The position numbers and the translations under genes are program-made. Shown here piece after piece: positions 1-6,131 of a stretch of 6,591 nucleotides of DNA. How positions within the stretch are numbered: position 1 is the first letter of the stretch; the number at the start of each line of letters is the position of its first letter. Origin of the DNA: Roseovarius sp. (GTDB taxonomy: Bacteria > Pseudomonadota > Alphaproteobacteria > Rhodobacterales > Rhodobacteraceae); assembly GCA_021767845.1 (NCBI GenBank), contig JAASSQ010000166.1:1-6591 (forward strand), in the 5' to 3' direction. Under the pieces are notes generated by a model. That model ran no database searches, was not told the DNA's origin, and was given only the letters and a program-made list of their open reading frames with translations.

Positions 1-54
1 GGTCATGGCGGCCACGGCCACGGCGGCGCCGCTCAGAAGTCGAGTCATTTTCAT
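1..54 (-). CDS. N-terminus of a secreted protein (partial)
   Basis: Only the first 18 codons are in the window. They begin at an ATG (54-52) and run off the left edge as MKMTRLLSGAAVAVAAMT. A basic start (K2, R5) followed by an Ala/Val-rich hydrophobic stretch is the beginning of a Sec signal peptide, so the product is probably periplasmic. A GGGAG ribosome-binding site at 63-67 lies 8 nt upstream of this ATG, which favours it over the internal ATG two codons later. The gene diverges from the winged-helix regulator at 281. In related genomes I recall that regulator sitting next to a TRAP transporter solute-binding protein, so such a receptor is a guess, but nothing beyond the signal peptide can be seen. 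Confidence 0.6.
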   Translation of the reverse strand, partial: MKMTRLLSGAAVAVAAMT

Positions 55-89
55 GGGTCTGTCTCCCTGTTGGTTTCATGATTGCGGAA

Positions 90-117
90 AGCTTACGTTA
101 CGTTTGCAATTTGTCAA
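90..117 (-). promoter_or_regulatory. Sigma-70-like promoter of the leftward secreted-protein gene
   Basis: Read leftward, a perfect -35 hexamer TTGACA (117-112) is followed after 16 nt by TAAGCT (95-90), which keeps the key T, A and final T of a -10 box. Transcription would start near position 83 and leave a leader of about 30 nt carrying the GGGAG ribosome-binding site. The -35 box lies inside an imperfect palindrome (101-119), a natural arrangement for repression. No transcript data support it. Confidence 0.5.
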
Positions 118-119
118 CG
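101..119. promoter_or_regulatory. Candidate operator, 9-1-9 imperfect palindrome
   Basis: The arms CGTTTGCAA (101-109) and TTGTCAACG (111-119) are inverted repeats matching at 7 of 9 positions around a central T. The site covers the -35 box of the leftward gene. The divergent neighbour encodes a MarR-like winged-helix protein, so autoregulation or control of the secreted-protein gene is plausible. The assignment is by position and symmetry only. Confidence 0.4.
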
Positions 120-238
120 TTTTGCCAGAACGCCATGTGCCAGCCGTCCGCCCGCATCAGCGCAGCACAGGGGCGGACGCAAATCAATGCAGACGGTGGG
201 CGCGGGAATTGTCACATGCGCCAAACTGTGAAAAAGTT

Positions 239-260
239 ATCGAAACGCAAGTGTTTCGAT
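239..260. promoter_or_regulatory. Perfect 8-bp inverted repeat just before the regulator gene
   Basis: ATCGAAAC (239-246) and GTTTCGAT (253-260) are perfect inverted repeats separated by 6 nt. They lie directly upstream of the AAAAGGA ribosome-binding site (265-271) of the gene at 281. This could be a second regulator-binding site, or an RNA hairpin in the 5' leader that affects translation. Its half-sites differ from those of the palindrome at 101-119, so the two need not bind the same protein. Confidence 0.4.
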
Positions 261-280
261 GACGAAAAGGACTGAAATTC

Positions 281-802
281 ATGGCAAAATCCGGCTCGGA
301 AAACCGCCGCATCGTCTCGTCCCGCCACCTGGCCGAGGGCGAGGGGTGGGAATTGTCGGAATTCGAATTCGGCTTGATCATCGCCTTCAACGCCTTTTCG
401 CGCTGGATGACCCGCTGCATGGCGGCGGCGGGGCACGCCGATCTGAACCCGCTCGACATCCTGATCCTGCACAACACGAATCACCGCAACCGCGACAAGC
501 GGCTTTCGGACATCTGCTTCCTGCTGAACATCGAGGACACCCACACGGTGAACTACGCCCTGCGCAAATTGTCCAAGGCGGGGCTGATCGTGTCGGAAAA
601 GCGCGGCAAGGAGGTGTTCTACAGAACCTCGGAAGAGGGGGCGGCGCTGTGCAAGGCCTATCGCGACGTGCGGCGGCAATGCCTGCTGGACGTGTCAGGC
701 GGCACCGGCCTGTCGGGTGACGAACTGCGCGATTTCGCCCGTGTCTTGCGCGGGTTGTCGGGCCAATACGACCAGGCCAGCCGCGCCGCCGCCTCGCTTT
801 AG
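281..802 (+). CDS. MarR-like winged-helix DNA-binding protein (COG5631 type)
   Basis: A 173-residue cytoplasmic protein, probably a dimeric transcription regulator. The N-terminal helical part (about 22-60) contains the family-like segment WELSEFEFGLIIAFNAF. A helix-turn-helix follows at about 73-101 (KRLSDICFLLNIEDTHTVNY, then ALRKLSKAGLI), and the wing is VSEKRGKEVFYRTSEEG at 104-120. The phrase LRKLSKAGLIVSEKRGKEVFY is the usual recognition-helix-to-wing pattern of MarR proteins. The tail (about 121-173) is helical and may serve dimerisation. The start is supported by AAAAGGA nine nt upstream. The gene stands alone, diverges from a secreted-protein gene and converges on the DUF6505-like gene 18 bp away. 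The divergent gene, and possibly its transporter operon, is the likeliest target. The ligand is unknown. Confidence 0.85.
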   Translation: MAKSGSENRRIVSSRHLAEGEGWELSEFEFGLIIAFNAFSRWMTRCMAAAGHADLNPLDILILHNTNHRNRDKRLSDICFLLNIEDTHTVNYALRKLSKAGLIVSEKRGKEVFYRTSEEGAALCKAYRDVRRQCLLDVSGGTGLSGDELRDFARVLRGLSGQYDQASRAAASL

Positions 803-822
803 CGCCACCGCGACAGGGCGCT
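801..822. terminator. Possible stem-loop between convergent genes
   Basis: AGCGCC (801-806) and GGCGCT (817-822) form a 6-bp stem with a 10-nt loop. The structure spans the gap between two convergent genes and includes part of both stop codons. No T-tract follows in either direction, so it would be at best a weak or Rho-assisted bidirectional terminator. GC-rich DNA makes chance stems of this size common. Confidence 0.25.
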
Positions 823-1300
823 ACTCGTCCAGCGAGCCGTGGATCGCGAACTGCTCCAGCCCGGCATCCTGCGCCTCGATCATGCGGAAGGTTTCGCGCA
901 CGCCCGACTCGGTCAACTCGCGCGCCACGGTCAGCAGGGTGTTGGGGGCGTGATCGTCGCAAAGCTCGATCATGTGGGCGATCTCGTCGCGCGCCACGGG
1001 CAGGGCGGTGTCCACGTCCGGGGCGCCATAGACATCCACGAAATGCTGCGCCAACGCCTGCGCCAGCGCGTCGCGCTCGGCCTCTTCGATGGTGGTGACG
1101 GCGACGAAGGTGACACGTCCGAAAGTCTCCACCCCCAGCCAGCCATTCGCAAAGGCCTGCCGCGGCTTGCCGGTCAGGTCGGCTTCGGTCCAGTTGGAAA
1201 ACTCGAACCCGCCCGAGATGCACCATTCCCCTGTGCGCGCCGGGCTGGAATAGACGCGCATGTCGCTTTCGTCGAAATGGATCGCGCGGGCCAGTTTCAT
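821..1300 (-). CDS. DUF6505-like protein
   Basis: A 159-residue soluble protein of unknown function; the DUF6505 assignment is from memory of the family and its neighbourhood. It has no signal peptide or membrane segment. Visible blocks are MKLARAIHFDESDMRVY at the start, GEWCISGGFEFSNW (24-37), WLGVETFGRVTFVAV (54-68), then helical, acidic segments (71-91 and 104-150). C27 and C114 are its only cysteines and form no metal motif. The reading frame extends further upstream, but the start at 1300 is preferred. Its ATG overlaps the upstream stop (ATGA, 1297-1300), as at the other joint in this operon, and the upstream extension is Arg-rich shadow sequence. It is the last gene of the leftward operon and is translationally coupled to the BPL-like gene, so its job is probably tied to that protein. 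Confidence 0.8.
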   Translation of the reverse strand: MKLARAIHFDESDMRVYSSPARTGEWCISGGFEFSNWTEADLTGKPRQAFANGWLGVETFGRVTFVAVTTIEEAERDALAQALAQHFVDVYGAPDVDTALPVARDEIAHMIELCDDHAPNTLLTVARELTESGVRETFRMIEAQDAGLEQFAIHGSLDE

Positions 1301-2007
1301 GTGCTTTGCTCCAATACGCTGCTCAGCGGGATGAGATGCGTGCCGTCCTGATCGCGCAGCAGCATCCCGAAATTCTCGTCCACGCCAAGGAAAGTGCCGG
1401 TCCTGCCGCCTTGGGTGATCTCTTCGCCGATGCCCTGCGCAAGGCCGCGCCATTCGGCGTGAAGGGCGCGCGGGCCGCCGTCTTCCCAGCGGTTGATCCA
1501 GTTGAGCGTGTGCCGCGCCCAGGCCTCCAGCAGGGCGGTGGCGTCCACGTCGGCGCAGCCTTCCTCGTAAAGCGCGGTTTCATCGGGGCGCGCGCCGGGC
1601 GGCGCGGTGCCGGTCATCAGGAGCGGCAGGTCCAGCCCCACCACCAGCCAGCCGGGCAGGGCGGCGGGATCGTCGGTGCCGGCCATCGCGCGCATTCGGC
1701 CGCAGGCCGCGCTGTTCACCCGCAGCCCGCCATCCCATTCTAGGTGCACTGCCACTTCCGGCGGCCCGAGTGCGCCAAGCGCATTCTGGAAACCCACCGC
1801 GCAAAGCGGCAGCATCGCCATCGCCTCTTGCAGCGGCACCTCGGGCGCCATGACCAGCGCCGCGGCCAGCCGGTTGGCCGCGACGTTATAGACGATCACC
1901 CCCGCATCGCAGCCCAGAGCCGCCATCGCGCAGGCCTTCTCGAACGGGTCGATCCCGGCATCGACCGGGTGGCCCGACATCAGCGGCGGAAAGGCCGGGG
2001 TGCTCAT
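1297..2007 (-). CDS. Biotin/lipoate ligase-like protein with DUF4444-like C-terminus
   Basis: A 236-residue cytoplasmic protein. Residues about 15-135 resemble a reduced BPL/LplA/LipB fold: a helix around 22-32, GVIVYNVAANRLAAALVMAP (36-55), a helix LCAVGFQNALGALG (68-81), then HLEWDGGLRVNSAACGRMRA (88-107) and WLVVGLDLPLL (120-130). Residues 195-233 (EEITQGGRTGTFLGVDENFG and onward to LIPLSSVLE) look like the SH3-like C-terminal domain of BirA, here called DUF4444. The ATP-loop motif GRGRRG is absent, and no lysine occupies the place of the BirA catalytic lysine (AACGR where BirA has RKLAG). Ligase activity is therefore doubtful; a binding, scaffold or altered acyl-transfer role is possible. 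The start at 2007 overlaps the Mrp stop (ATGA, 2004-2007), indicating translational coupling. The longer frame to 2169 is an antisense-like extension inside mrp. Confidence 0.82.
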   Translation of the reverse strand: MSTPAFPPLMSGHPVDAGIDPFEKACAMAALGCDAGVIVYNVAANRLAAALVMAPEVPLQEAMAMLPLCAVGFQNALGALGPPEVAVHLEWDGGLRVNSAACGRMRAMAGTDDPAALPGWLVVGLDLPLLMTGTAPPGARPDETALYEEGCADVDATALLEAWARHTLNWINRWEDGGPRALHAEWRGLAQGIGEEITQGGRTGTFLGVDENFGMLLRDQDGTHLIPLSSVLEQST

Positions 2008-3068
2008 GCGACGCCCTTCTCCACCAGTTGCCGGGCGATGTCGCGGAAGGCCTGCGCCTGCGGAGCGTCGGGCTTGGAGACCACGATCGGCGCGCCGCCA
2101 TCGGCGGCGGTGCGGATGTCGATGTGCAACGGCACCTCGGCCAGCAGCGGAACGCCCATCTTGTCGCATTCCGCCTTCACGCCGCCATGCCCGAAGACAT
2201 GCTCCTCATGGCCGCACTGGCTGCAGATATGGGTTGACATGTTCTCGATCATGCCCAGCACCGGCACTTTCAGCTGGTTGAACATGTCGATGCCCTTGCG
2301 CGCGTCCAGAAGCGCCACGTCCTGCGGGGTGGACACGATCACCGCGCCGTCCACGATGGTTTTCTGCGCCAGCGTCATCGACACGTCGCCGGTGCCGGGC
2401 GGCAGATCGACCAGCAGAACGTCCAGCGCGCCCCACTGCACCTGCATCAGCATCTGCTGCAACGCCCCCATCAGCATCGGACCGCGCCACACCACGGCCT
2501 GATCCTCGTTGGTCATCAGGCCGATCGACATCATGGTGACGCCGTGGTTGCGCATCGGCAGGATGGTCTTGCCGTCGGGGCTGGCCGGGCGGCCGGACAC
2601 GCCCAGCATCCGGGGCTGCGAGGGGCCATAGACATCGGCATCCAGAAGGCCGACGCGCCGCCCCTCGGCGGCCAGCGCACAGGCGAGGTTGGCCGACACG
2701 GTCGATTTGCCCACGCCGCCCTTGCCGCTGGCAATGGCGATGATGTGCTGCACGCCGGGCACCCGTTCGGGGCCTTGCGGTTCGGATTTCTTCTGTGCCT
2801 TGAGGTCGGGCGGCGCCTTGGCCGAATGCGCGGTCAGCACGGCGGACACTTCCGATGCGCCCTCCAGCGCCGTCACCGCCGCCTCGGCCTCGGCGCGGAC
2901 GGGTTCATAGGCCTGCGCCTTGGCCGGGTCGATTTCCAGGACGAACCGCACGGTGCCGCCCTCGACATTCAGGCCGCGCACGACCCCGGCCGCAACGATG
3001 TCCGACCCGCTCACCGGGTCGTTGATCTGCTTGAGCGCCTCGAGCACGCTTTCCCTTGTCAGAGCCAC
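2004..3068 (-). CDS. mrp: Mrp/NBP35 family Fe-S cluster carrier ATPase
   Basis: A 354-residue cytoplasmic P-loop ATPase (called apbC or mrp in other species) that carries [4Fe-4S] clusters to apoproteins. Residues 1-80 form a MIP18/DUF59-like domain (LEALKQINDPVSGSDIVAAG). A Pro/Lys-rich linker (82-105) leads to the ATPase domain with the deviant Walker A SGKGGVGKST (114-123; K116 and K121). LLDADVYGPSQPRMLG (141-156) is the Mrp signature, and DLPPGTGDVSMTLAQ (221-235) includes switch II/Walker B. IENMSTHICSQCG (275-287) supplies the CxxC pair C282/C285 that binds the bridging cluster at the dimer interface. Length and motifs are typical and complete. The start is a GTG at 3068, placed by an AAGG site (3075-3078) six nt upstream and by the 2-nt gap to the previous gene. 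In this operon it may serve Fe-S enzymes of the adjacent cluster, such as the protein at 4085-6043, rather than act as the only housekeeping copy. Confidence 0.95.
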   Translation of the reverse strand: MALTRESVLEALKQINDPVSGSDIVAAGVVRGLNVEGGTVRFVLEIDPAKAQAYEPVRAEAEAAVTALEGASEVSAVLTAHSAKAPPDLKAQKKSEPQGPERVPGVQHIIAIASGKGGVGKSTVSANLACALAAEGRRVGLLDADVYGPSQPRMLGVSGRPASPDGKTILPMRNHGVTMMSIGLMTNEDQAVVWRGPMLMGALQQMLMQVQWGALDVLLVDLPPGTGDVSMTLAQKTIVDGAVIVSTPQDVALLDARKGIDMFNQLKVPVLGMIENMSTHICSQCGHEEHVFGHGGVKAECDKMGVPLLAEVPLHIDIRTAADGGAPIVVSKPDAPQAQAFRDIARQLVEKGVA

Positions 3069-3070
3069 GG

Positions 3071-3274
3071 TCAGCCTTGCCCCTTGATCGTTCCGGTCAC
3101 TTCGTGTTCCACGTCCAGCCCCTCGATCGTCAGGACGACCTTGGCCTTGAACTCGCGCCCCTCAAGGTCGCCGGCCTCGCGCAGCGCCTCTTCGATCGCC
3201 TGCTGCGAGGTCACGCCCACCTGCTTGAGGAACTTGCGCATGGACATGTTGAAATCGCTGATATCGTCGCTCAT
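3071..3274 (-). CDS. DUF6494-like small protein
   Basis: A 67-residue protein and first gene of the leftward operon. The N-terminal half (FNMSMRKFLKQVGVTSQQAI, then EEALREA, residues 8-34) is predicted to be helical. The C-terminal half (FKAKVVLTIEGLDVEHEVTG, 42-61) alternates like a small beta-hairpin. It has no cysteines and no signal. The assignment to DUF6494 is by recollection of the MSxRKFLKxVGVTSQQxIE signature, a short conserved family found next to mrp in alphaproteobacteria. The start is supported by AAGGAAGG (3279-3286), and the stop lies 2 nt before the mrp GTG. Tight coupling to mrp suggests a partner or adaptor of the ATPase; that is inference only. Confidence 0.85.
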   Translation of the reverse strand: MSDDISDFNMSMRKFLKQVGVTSQQAIEEALREAGDLEGREFKAKVVLTIEGLDVEHEVTGTIKGQG

Positions 3275-3335
3275 TTCCGCCTTCCTTTCTCAATAGCGTT
3301 GACGCGGGGCCCCGCCGCTTTCTAACGTCGAGGTC
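3275..3335. promoter_or_regulatory. Divergent promoter spacer with a 12-bp GC palindrome
   Basis: This 61-bp spacer must hold the start signals of both the leftward operon and the rightward cytochrome gene. Rightward, TTGACG (3299-3304) and TCTAAC (3321-3326) could be -35 and -10 boxes 16 nt apart. Transcription would then begin within a few bases of the cytochrome ATG, giving a leaderless or nearly leaderless mRNA. A perfect palindrome GCGGGGCCCCGC (3304-3315) fills the spacer between the two boxes. No convincing leftward promoter was found. Confidence 0.35.
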
Positions 3336-4091
3336 ATGCGCCGTCTTGCTGCATCATTCTGTCTTGCCGTGCTTGCGGCCTTCGGACCGGTGCCCGCCAC
3401 CGCGCAGGACGCGGTCCGCCTGGCCGCGCCGCAATCCCTGGTCCAGACCGGTCTCATGGAATATGTGCTGCCGCGCTTTTCGCTCAAGACCGGCGTGCGG
3501 GTGGAGATTGTGGCTCCCGACGCCAAGGCCGATCTGGCCCTGACCAACCAGAGCGCCGGAACCCCCGTCTTTCGCGGCCCCGGCGCCACCTGGAGCCTGA
3601 TGCGTGTTGGCGAGGGGCACGAGGACGCCGCGCGCTTTGCCGAGTGGCTCAGCGGCGAGATCGGTCTGCGGACCGTGACCAGCTACGAGGTGGACGGCAC
3701 CGCGCTGTTCACCCCGCCGCCGGTCAAGGAACAGAAGGTGGTCGAGGCGTCCTTCGACGGCGACGCGGTGCTGGGGCGCAAGCTGTCGGGTGACCTGTGC
3801 GGGCGCTGCCACACCGTGACCGAAGACGACCGGATGAGCGATATCGGCTCCACCCCGTCGTTCTTCGTGCTGCGCGCGATGCCCGACTGGGGCCGCCGGT
3901 TCCAGAGCTTCTACGCCCTGAACCCGCACCCGGCCTTCACCCAGGTGGACGAGGTCACGCCGCCGTTTCCGATGGACCGCCCCTCGCCGATCATCCCGGT
4001 GGAAATGACGCTCGACGATCTCGACGCGATCCTCGCCTACGTCTCGGCGCTGACGCCGGCCGATCTGGGGGCCCCGATCCAGCATCAGTGA
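3336..4091 (+). CDS. Exported c-type cytochrome with a TupA-like N-terminal segment
   Basis: A 251-residue periplasmic monohaem cytochrome c. Residues 1-23 are a Sec signal peptide (MRRLAASFCLAVLAAFGPVP) with a cleavage site ATA|QD. Residues 27-128 resemble a tungstate-binding protein of the TupA type shortened by an internal deletion. The start reads VRLAAPQSLVQTGLMEYVLP, then RFSLKTGVRVEIVAP, like the TTTST..SGLLD..LP.F...TG..V.VVA opening of TupA. The end reads ARFAEWLSGEIGLRTVTSYE, then VDGTALFTPP, like its F..WL.S..GQ..I..F...G..LF.P close. The haem domain spans about 135-245: CGRCHT (C155, C158, H159) binds haem covalently, PSFFVLRAMPDWGRRFQSFY follows, and M224 in IIPVEMTLDD is the likely distal ligand (M213 is an alternative). 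The start has only a weak GAGG two nt upstream; it is kept because it gives the signal peptide. It converges on the Fe-S gene with a 7-bp overlap. An electron-transfer role beside a Mo/W oxidoreductase is inferred. Confidence 0.88.
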   Translation: MRRLAASFCLAVLAAFGPVPATAQDAVRLAAPQSLVQTGLMEYVLPRFSLKTGVRVEIVAPDAKADLALTNQSAGTPVFRGPGATWSLMRVGEGHEDAARFAEWLSGEIGLRTVTSYEVDGTALFTPPPVKEQKVVEASFDGDAVLGRKLSGDLCGRCHTVTEDDRMSDIGSTPSFFVLRAMPDWGRRFQSFYALNPHPAFTQVDEVTPPFPMDRPSPIIPVEMTLDDLDAILAYVSALTPADLGAPIQHQ

Positions 4092-6043
4092 TCCCGGCGC
4101 TTGCTGAAATAGTCCTCGGTGGTGCGCACCTGCGGGCGCTCGCCCCCGGCAAAGGGATTGTCCTGGGCACGGAACTGCGCCTTGACACGGCAGTTGTCGC
4201 ACATCTGGATCATCCGGGCCGCGGTCTCGTTGGCGAACATGGAATGTTTGCCCGCCAGCTTCTCGGTGATCCGCTCGACCGTGGATTTCACGCCGAAGAG
4301 CGCGCCGCATTCAATGCAGGCAAAGGGCTCTTCCTCGTGCAGCACCACCTGGGTGAGCGCCGTATCCGCCAGGTTCAGGCGCGGCTCGTAGGTGATCGCG
4401 TCCTCGGGGCAGACATTGGCGCACAGCCCGCATTGCAGGCAGGCATCCTCCTGGAAGCGCAGTTGCGGCATGTCGGGATTGTCCACCAGCGCACCCGAAG
4501 GGCACAGCGACACGCAGGACAGGCACAGCGTGCAGGCATCGGTGTCCACCAGCACCGCGCCATAGGGCGCATCCTCGGGCAGGGGCAGAACCGCGTCGGG
4601 CTCGTTCACCGCCTTGGCCGACAGGCGCGCGACCTGGCGGCGGCTGCCCATCGGCAGCACCGGCTCGGCCACCGGGGCGGGCGGCTCGCCCGCGCCGTAA
4701 AGCGCCTCGCACATCGCGTCGGGGTCGTTCACGTCCAGCAGGGCGATGCTGTCCTCACCCGCGATGGCGCGGGCCAGCGGCACTTCGCGGTCCAGCGCGT
4801 CGCGCTCGGTCGTGGGGGCCAGCAGGATCGTCACATCCGCGAAGCCCGAGGCCAGCGCCGCCAGCATCTCGGCATGGCCGAAGCCCGACAGCACATCGAC
4901 TTCCAGCGGGATCACGTCGGCGGGCAGGCCACGGCCATGCCGGGCGGCCAGCTGGATCATCTCGGTGCCGAAGGCGCGGTCGCAGACCAGCAGGCGCGGC
5001 GCCGCGCCGCCCGCCTTGCGATAGGCCGAGGCCAGCGTATGGATGCGCCGGAACATGGCGTCGGGCGGCGGCGCGTCATAGGTGATCGCGCCCGACGGGC
5101 AGCGCGCGGCGCAGGCGCCGCAGCCCGCGCAGATCATCGGGTCGATGCTCACATGATCGCCGGCCGGGGTGATCGCGCCGGTCGGGCAGATGTCCAGGCA
5201 CTTGGTGCAGCCCGTCTTCTCGGCCCGCGAATGGGCGCAAATCAGCGGCTCCATCGCCACGTAGAGCGGTTTTTCGAAGGTGCCGATCAGTTGCGAGGCC
5301 TGCAGGATCGCGTCGGCCACCGCCGGCAGGCTGCCGGGATCGGCGCGCAGGTAGCCTTCGCGCTTTTGCGGGGCGGGGAACATCGGCGTGCCGCCCGTCA
5401 GGTCCAGGATCACGTCGCAGTCCGTGGTTGCCCCGTCGCGCGGCGGACCCCATGTCAGCGGGCCGCGCCCGGCGGGATCGACCTGTTGCAGCGCGTCGAT
5501 CTGCAGGCGGAACTGGCCAAGCGCCCCCTCGGCGCGGCGCAGATGGCCGCGGATCACGTCGAAATCGCGGGTCTCGGGCGGCTCGGCCTCGTCGGTCAAC
5601 AGCACGGTCACGCCCAGCATCGGAGCCAGCTTGCGGGCCGCGTCCACCGCCACGTCCGACGCCCCGATCACCAGGCACAGCCCCTCCGAGACCACGTCGA
5701 GCGTCTTCTCGGCGGGCATCGGCAGGGTCGCCTCGGCCATCAGCGCGGCCATTTTGGGTAGTTTCGGGCGCGGATCGTCGGACCATCCGGCCCGGTCGCG
5801 CAGGTCGGCAAAGGCGGGCTCGGGGGCCTCTGTCTCGGCCGCGATCTCCTCGAAGATCCGCTGTTCCTGGCGGCAGCAAATCACCGCGTCACCGGCGGCG
5901 ATTTCCTCGGCGGCGCGGTCCAGCTGGGTGGTGCACAGGCCCGAATGCACCTGCGAACATGCCAGCCCCGTTGCCTGTTCCAGCGCCTCGCGGTCGATGT
6001 CCTGCGTGCCGGAACAGTTGCATAAAATCAGTCGCTTAGCCAT
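4085..6043 (-). CDS. Multidomain 4Fe-4S protein with HdrA- and MvhD-like parts
   Basis: A 652-residue cytoplasmic Fe-S protein without signal peptide or membrane helix. Order: residues 1-110 resemble the HdrA N-domain (LILCNCSG with C8/C10, C29, C37, AVICCRQEQRIFEEIAAE with C57/C58, FADLRDRAGWSDD). Residues 120-190 resemble a Rossmann segment (LCLVIGASDVAVDAARKLAP) that has lost GxGxxG. Residues 265-322 are a ferredoxin pair (C269, C279, C282, C286; C305, C308, C311, C315). Residues 348-445 recall MvhD/FlpD (ADVIPLEVDVLSGFGHAEML). Residues 497-553 are a second, canonical ferredoxin pair (C504, C507, C510, C514; C535, C538, C541, C545). Residues 574-622 hold CIEC (C576/C579) and CDNC (C615/C618), possibly one further metal site. 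At least four [4Fe-4S] clusters are expected. The start at 6043 is chosen because the HdrA-like sequence begins there and AAGG (6052-6055) lies 8 nt upstream; the frame is open to 6112. Neighbours suggest an electron-transfer partner or maturation factor of a formate dehydrogenase; the function is unproven. Confidence 0.88.
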   Translation of the reverse strand: MAKRLILCNCSGTQDIDREALEQATGLACSQVHSGLCTTQLDRAAEEIAAGDAVICCRQEQRIFEEIAAETEAPEPAFADLRDRAGWSDDPRPKLPKMAALMAEATLPMPAEKTLDVVSEGLCLVIGASDVAVDAARKLAPMLGVTVLLTDEAEPPETRDFDVIRGHLRRAEGALGQFRLQIDALQQVDPAGRGPLTWGPPRDGATTDCDVILDLTGGTPMFPAPQKREGYLRADPGSLPAVADAILQASQLIGTFEKPLYVAMEPLICAHSRAEKTGCTKCLDICPTGAITPAGDHVSIDPMICAGCGACAARCPSGAITYDAPPPDAMFRRIHTLASAYRKAGGAAPRLLVCDRAFGTEMIQLAARHGRGLPADVIPLEVDVLSGFGHAEMLAALASGFADVTILLAPTTERDALDREVPLARAIAGEDSIALLDVNDPDAMCEALYGAGEPPAPVAEPVLPMGSRRQVARLSAKAVNEPDAVLPLPEDAPYGAVLVDTDACTLCLSCVSLCPSGALVDNPDMPQLRFQEDACLQCGLCANVCPEDAITYEPRLNLADTALTQVVLHEEEPFACIECGALFGVKSTVERITEKLAGKHSMFANETAARMIQMCDNCRVKAQFRAQDNPFAGGERPQVRTTEDYFSKRRDH

Positions 6044-6101
6044 GTCGATTGCCTTGAATGCCTCCCCGTGCCGGGCGACGGCGCGCGGCCCGGCGAGCGT
6101 C

Positions 6102-6131
6102 AGATTAGGCACGATTCGCAGCCGTGGTAAA
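6102..6131 (-). promoter_or_regulatory. Possible promoter of the large Fe-S protein gene
   Basis: Read leftward, TTTACC (6131-6126, 4 of 6 matches to TTGACA) is followed after 18 nt by TAATCT (6107-6102). Transcription would start near 6095, about 50 nt before the ATG at 6043. The -35 box lies inside the inverted repeat at 6124-6144. This is a weak consensus match, supported mainly by position and by the overlap with the repeat. Confidence 0.3.

Noticed and set aside
359..370. Two adjacent GAATTC hexamers in the regulator gene
   Set aside because: They encode the Glu-Phe-Glu-Phe of the conserved N-terminal segment; a coding coincidence rather than a repeat element or cloning junction.
387..1226. 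A 279-codon leftward open frame across the regulator and DUF6505-like genes
   Set aside because: Arg/Ala-rich translation that crosses a convergent gene boundary and overlaps two better-supported genes.
2008..2169. N-terminal extension of the BPL-like protein to 2169
   Set aside because: The extension is Arg/His-rich sequence read out of frame within mrp. The ATGA overlap at 2004-2007 gives a coupled start consistent with the rest of the operon.
3797..5761. A 654-codon rightward open frame opposite the Fe-S protein gene
   Set aside because: It is an antisense shadow in high-GC DNA: the translation is Arg/His/Gln/Gly-rich without domains and spans the end of the cytochrome gene, while the opposite strand shows clear ferredoxin motifs.
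6044..6112. N-terminal extension of the Fe-S protein to the ATG at 6112
   Set aside because: The extra 23 residues do not resemble the family, whose N-terminus begins with the CNCSG strand, and the ATG at 6043 has its own AAGG site. The extension would also cover the proposed transcription start.
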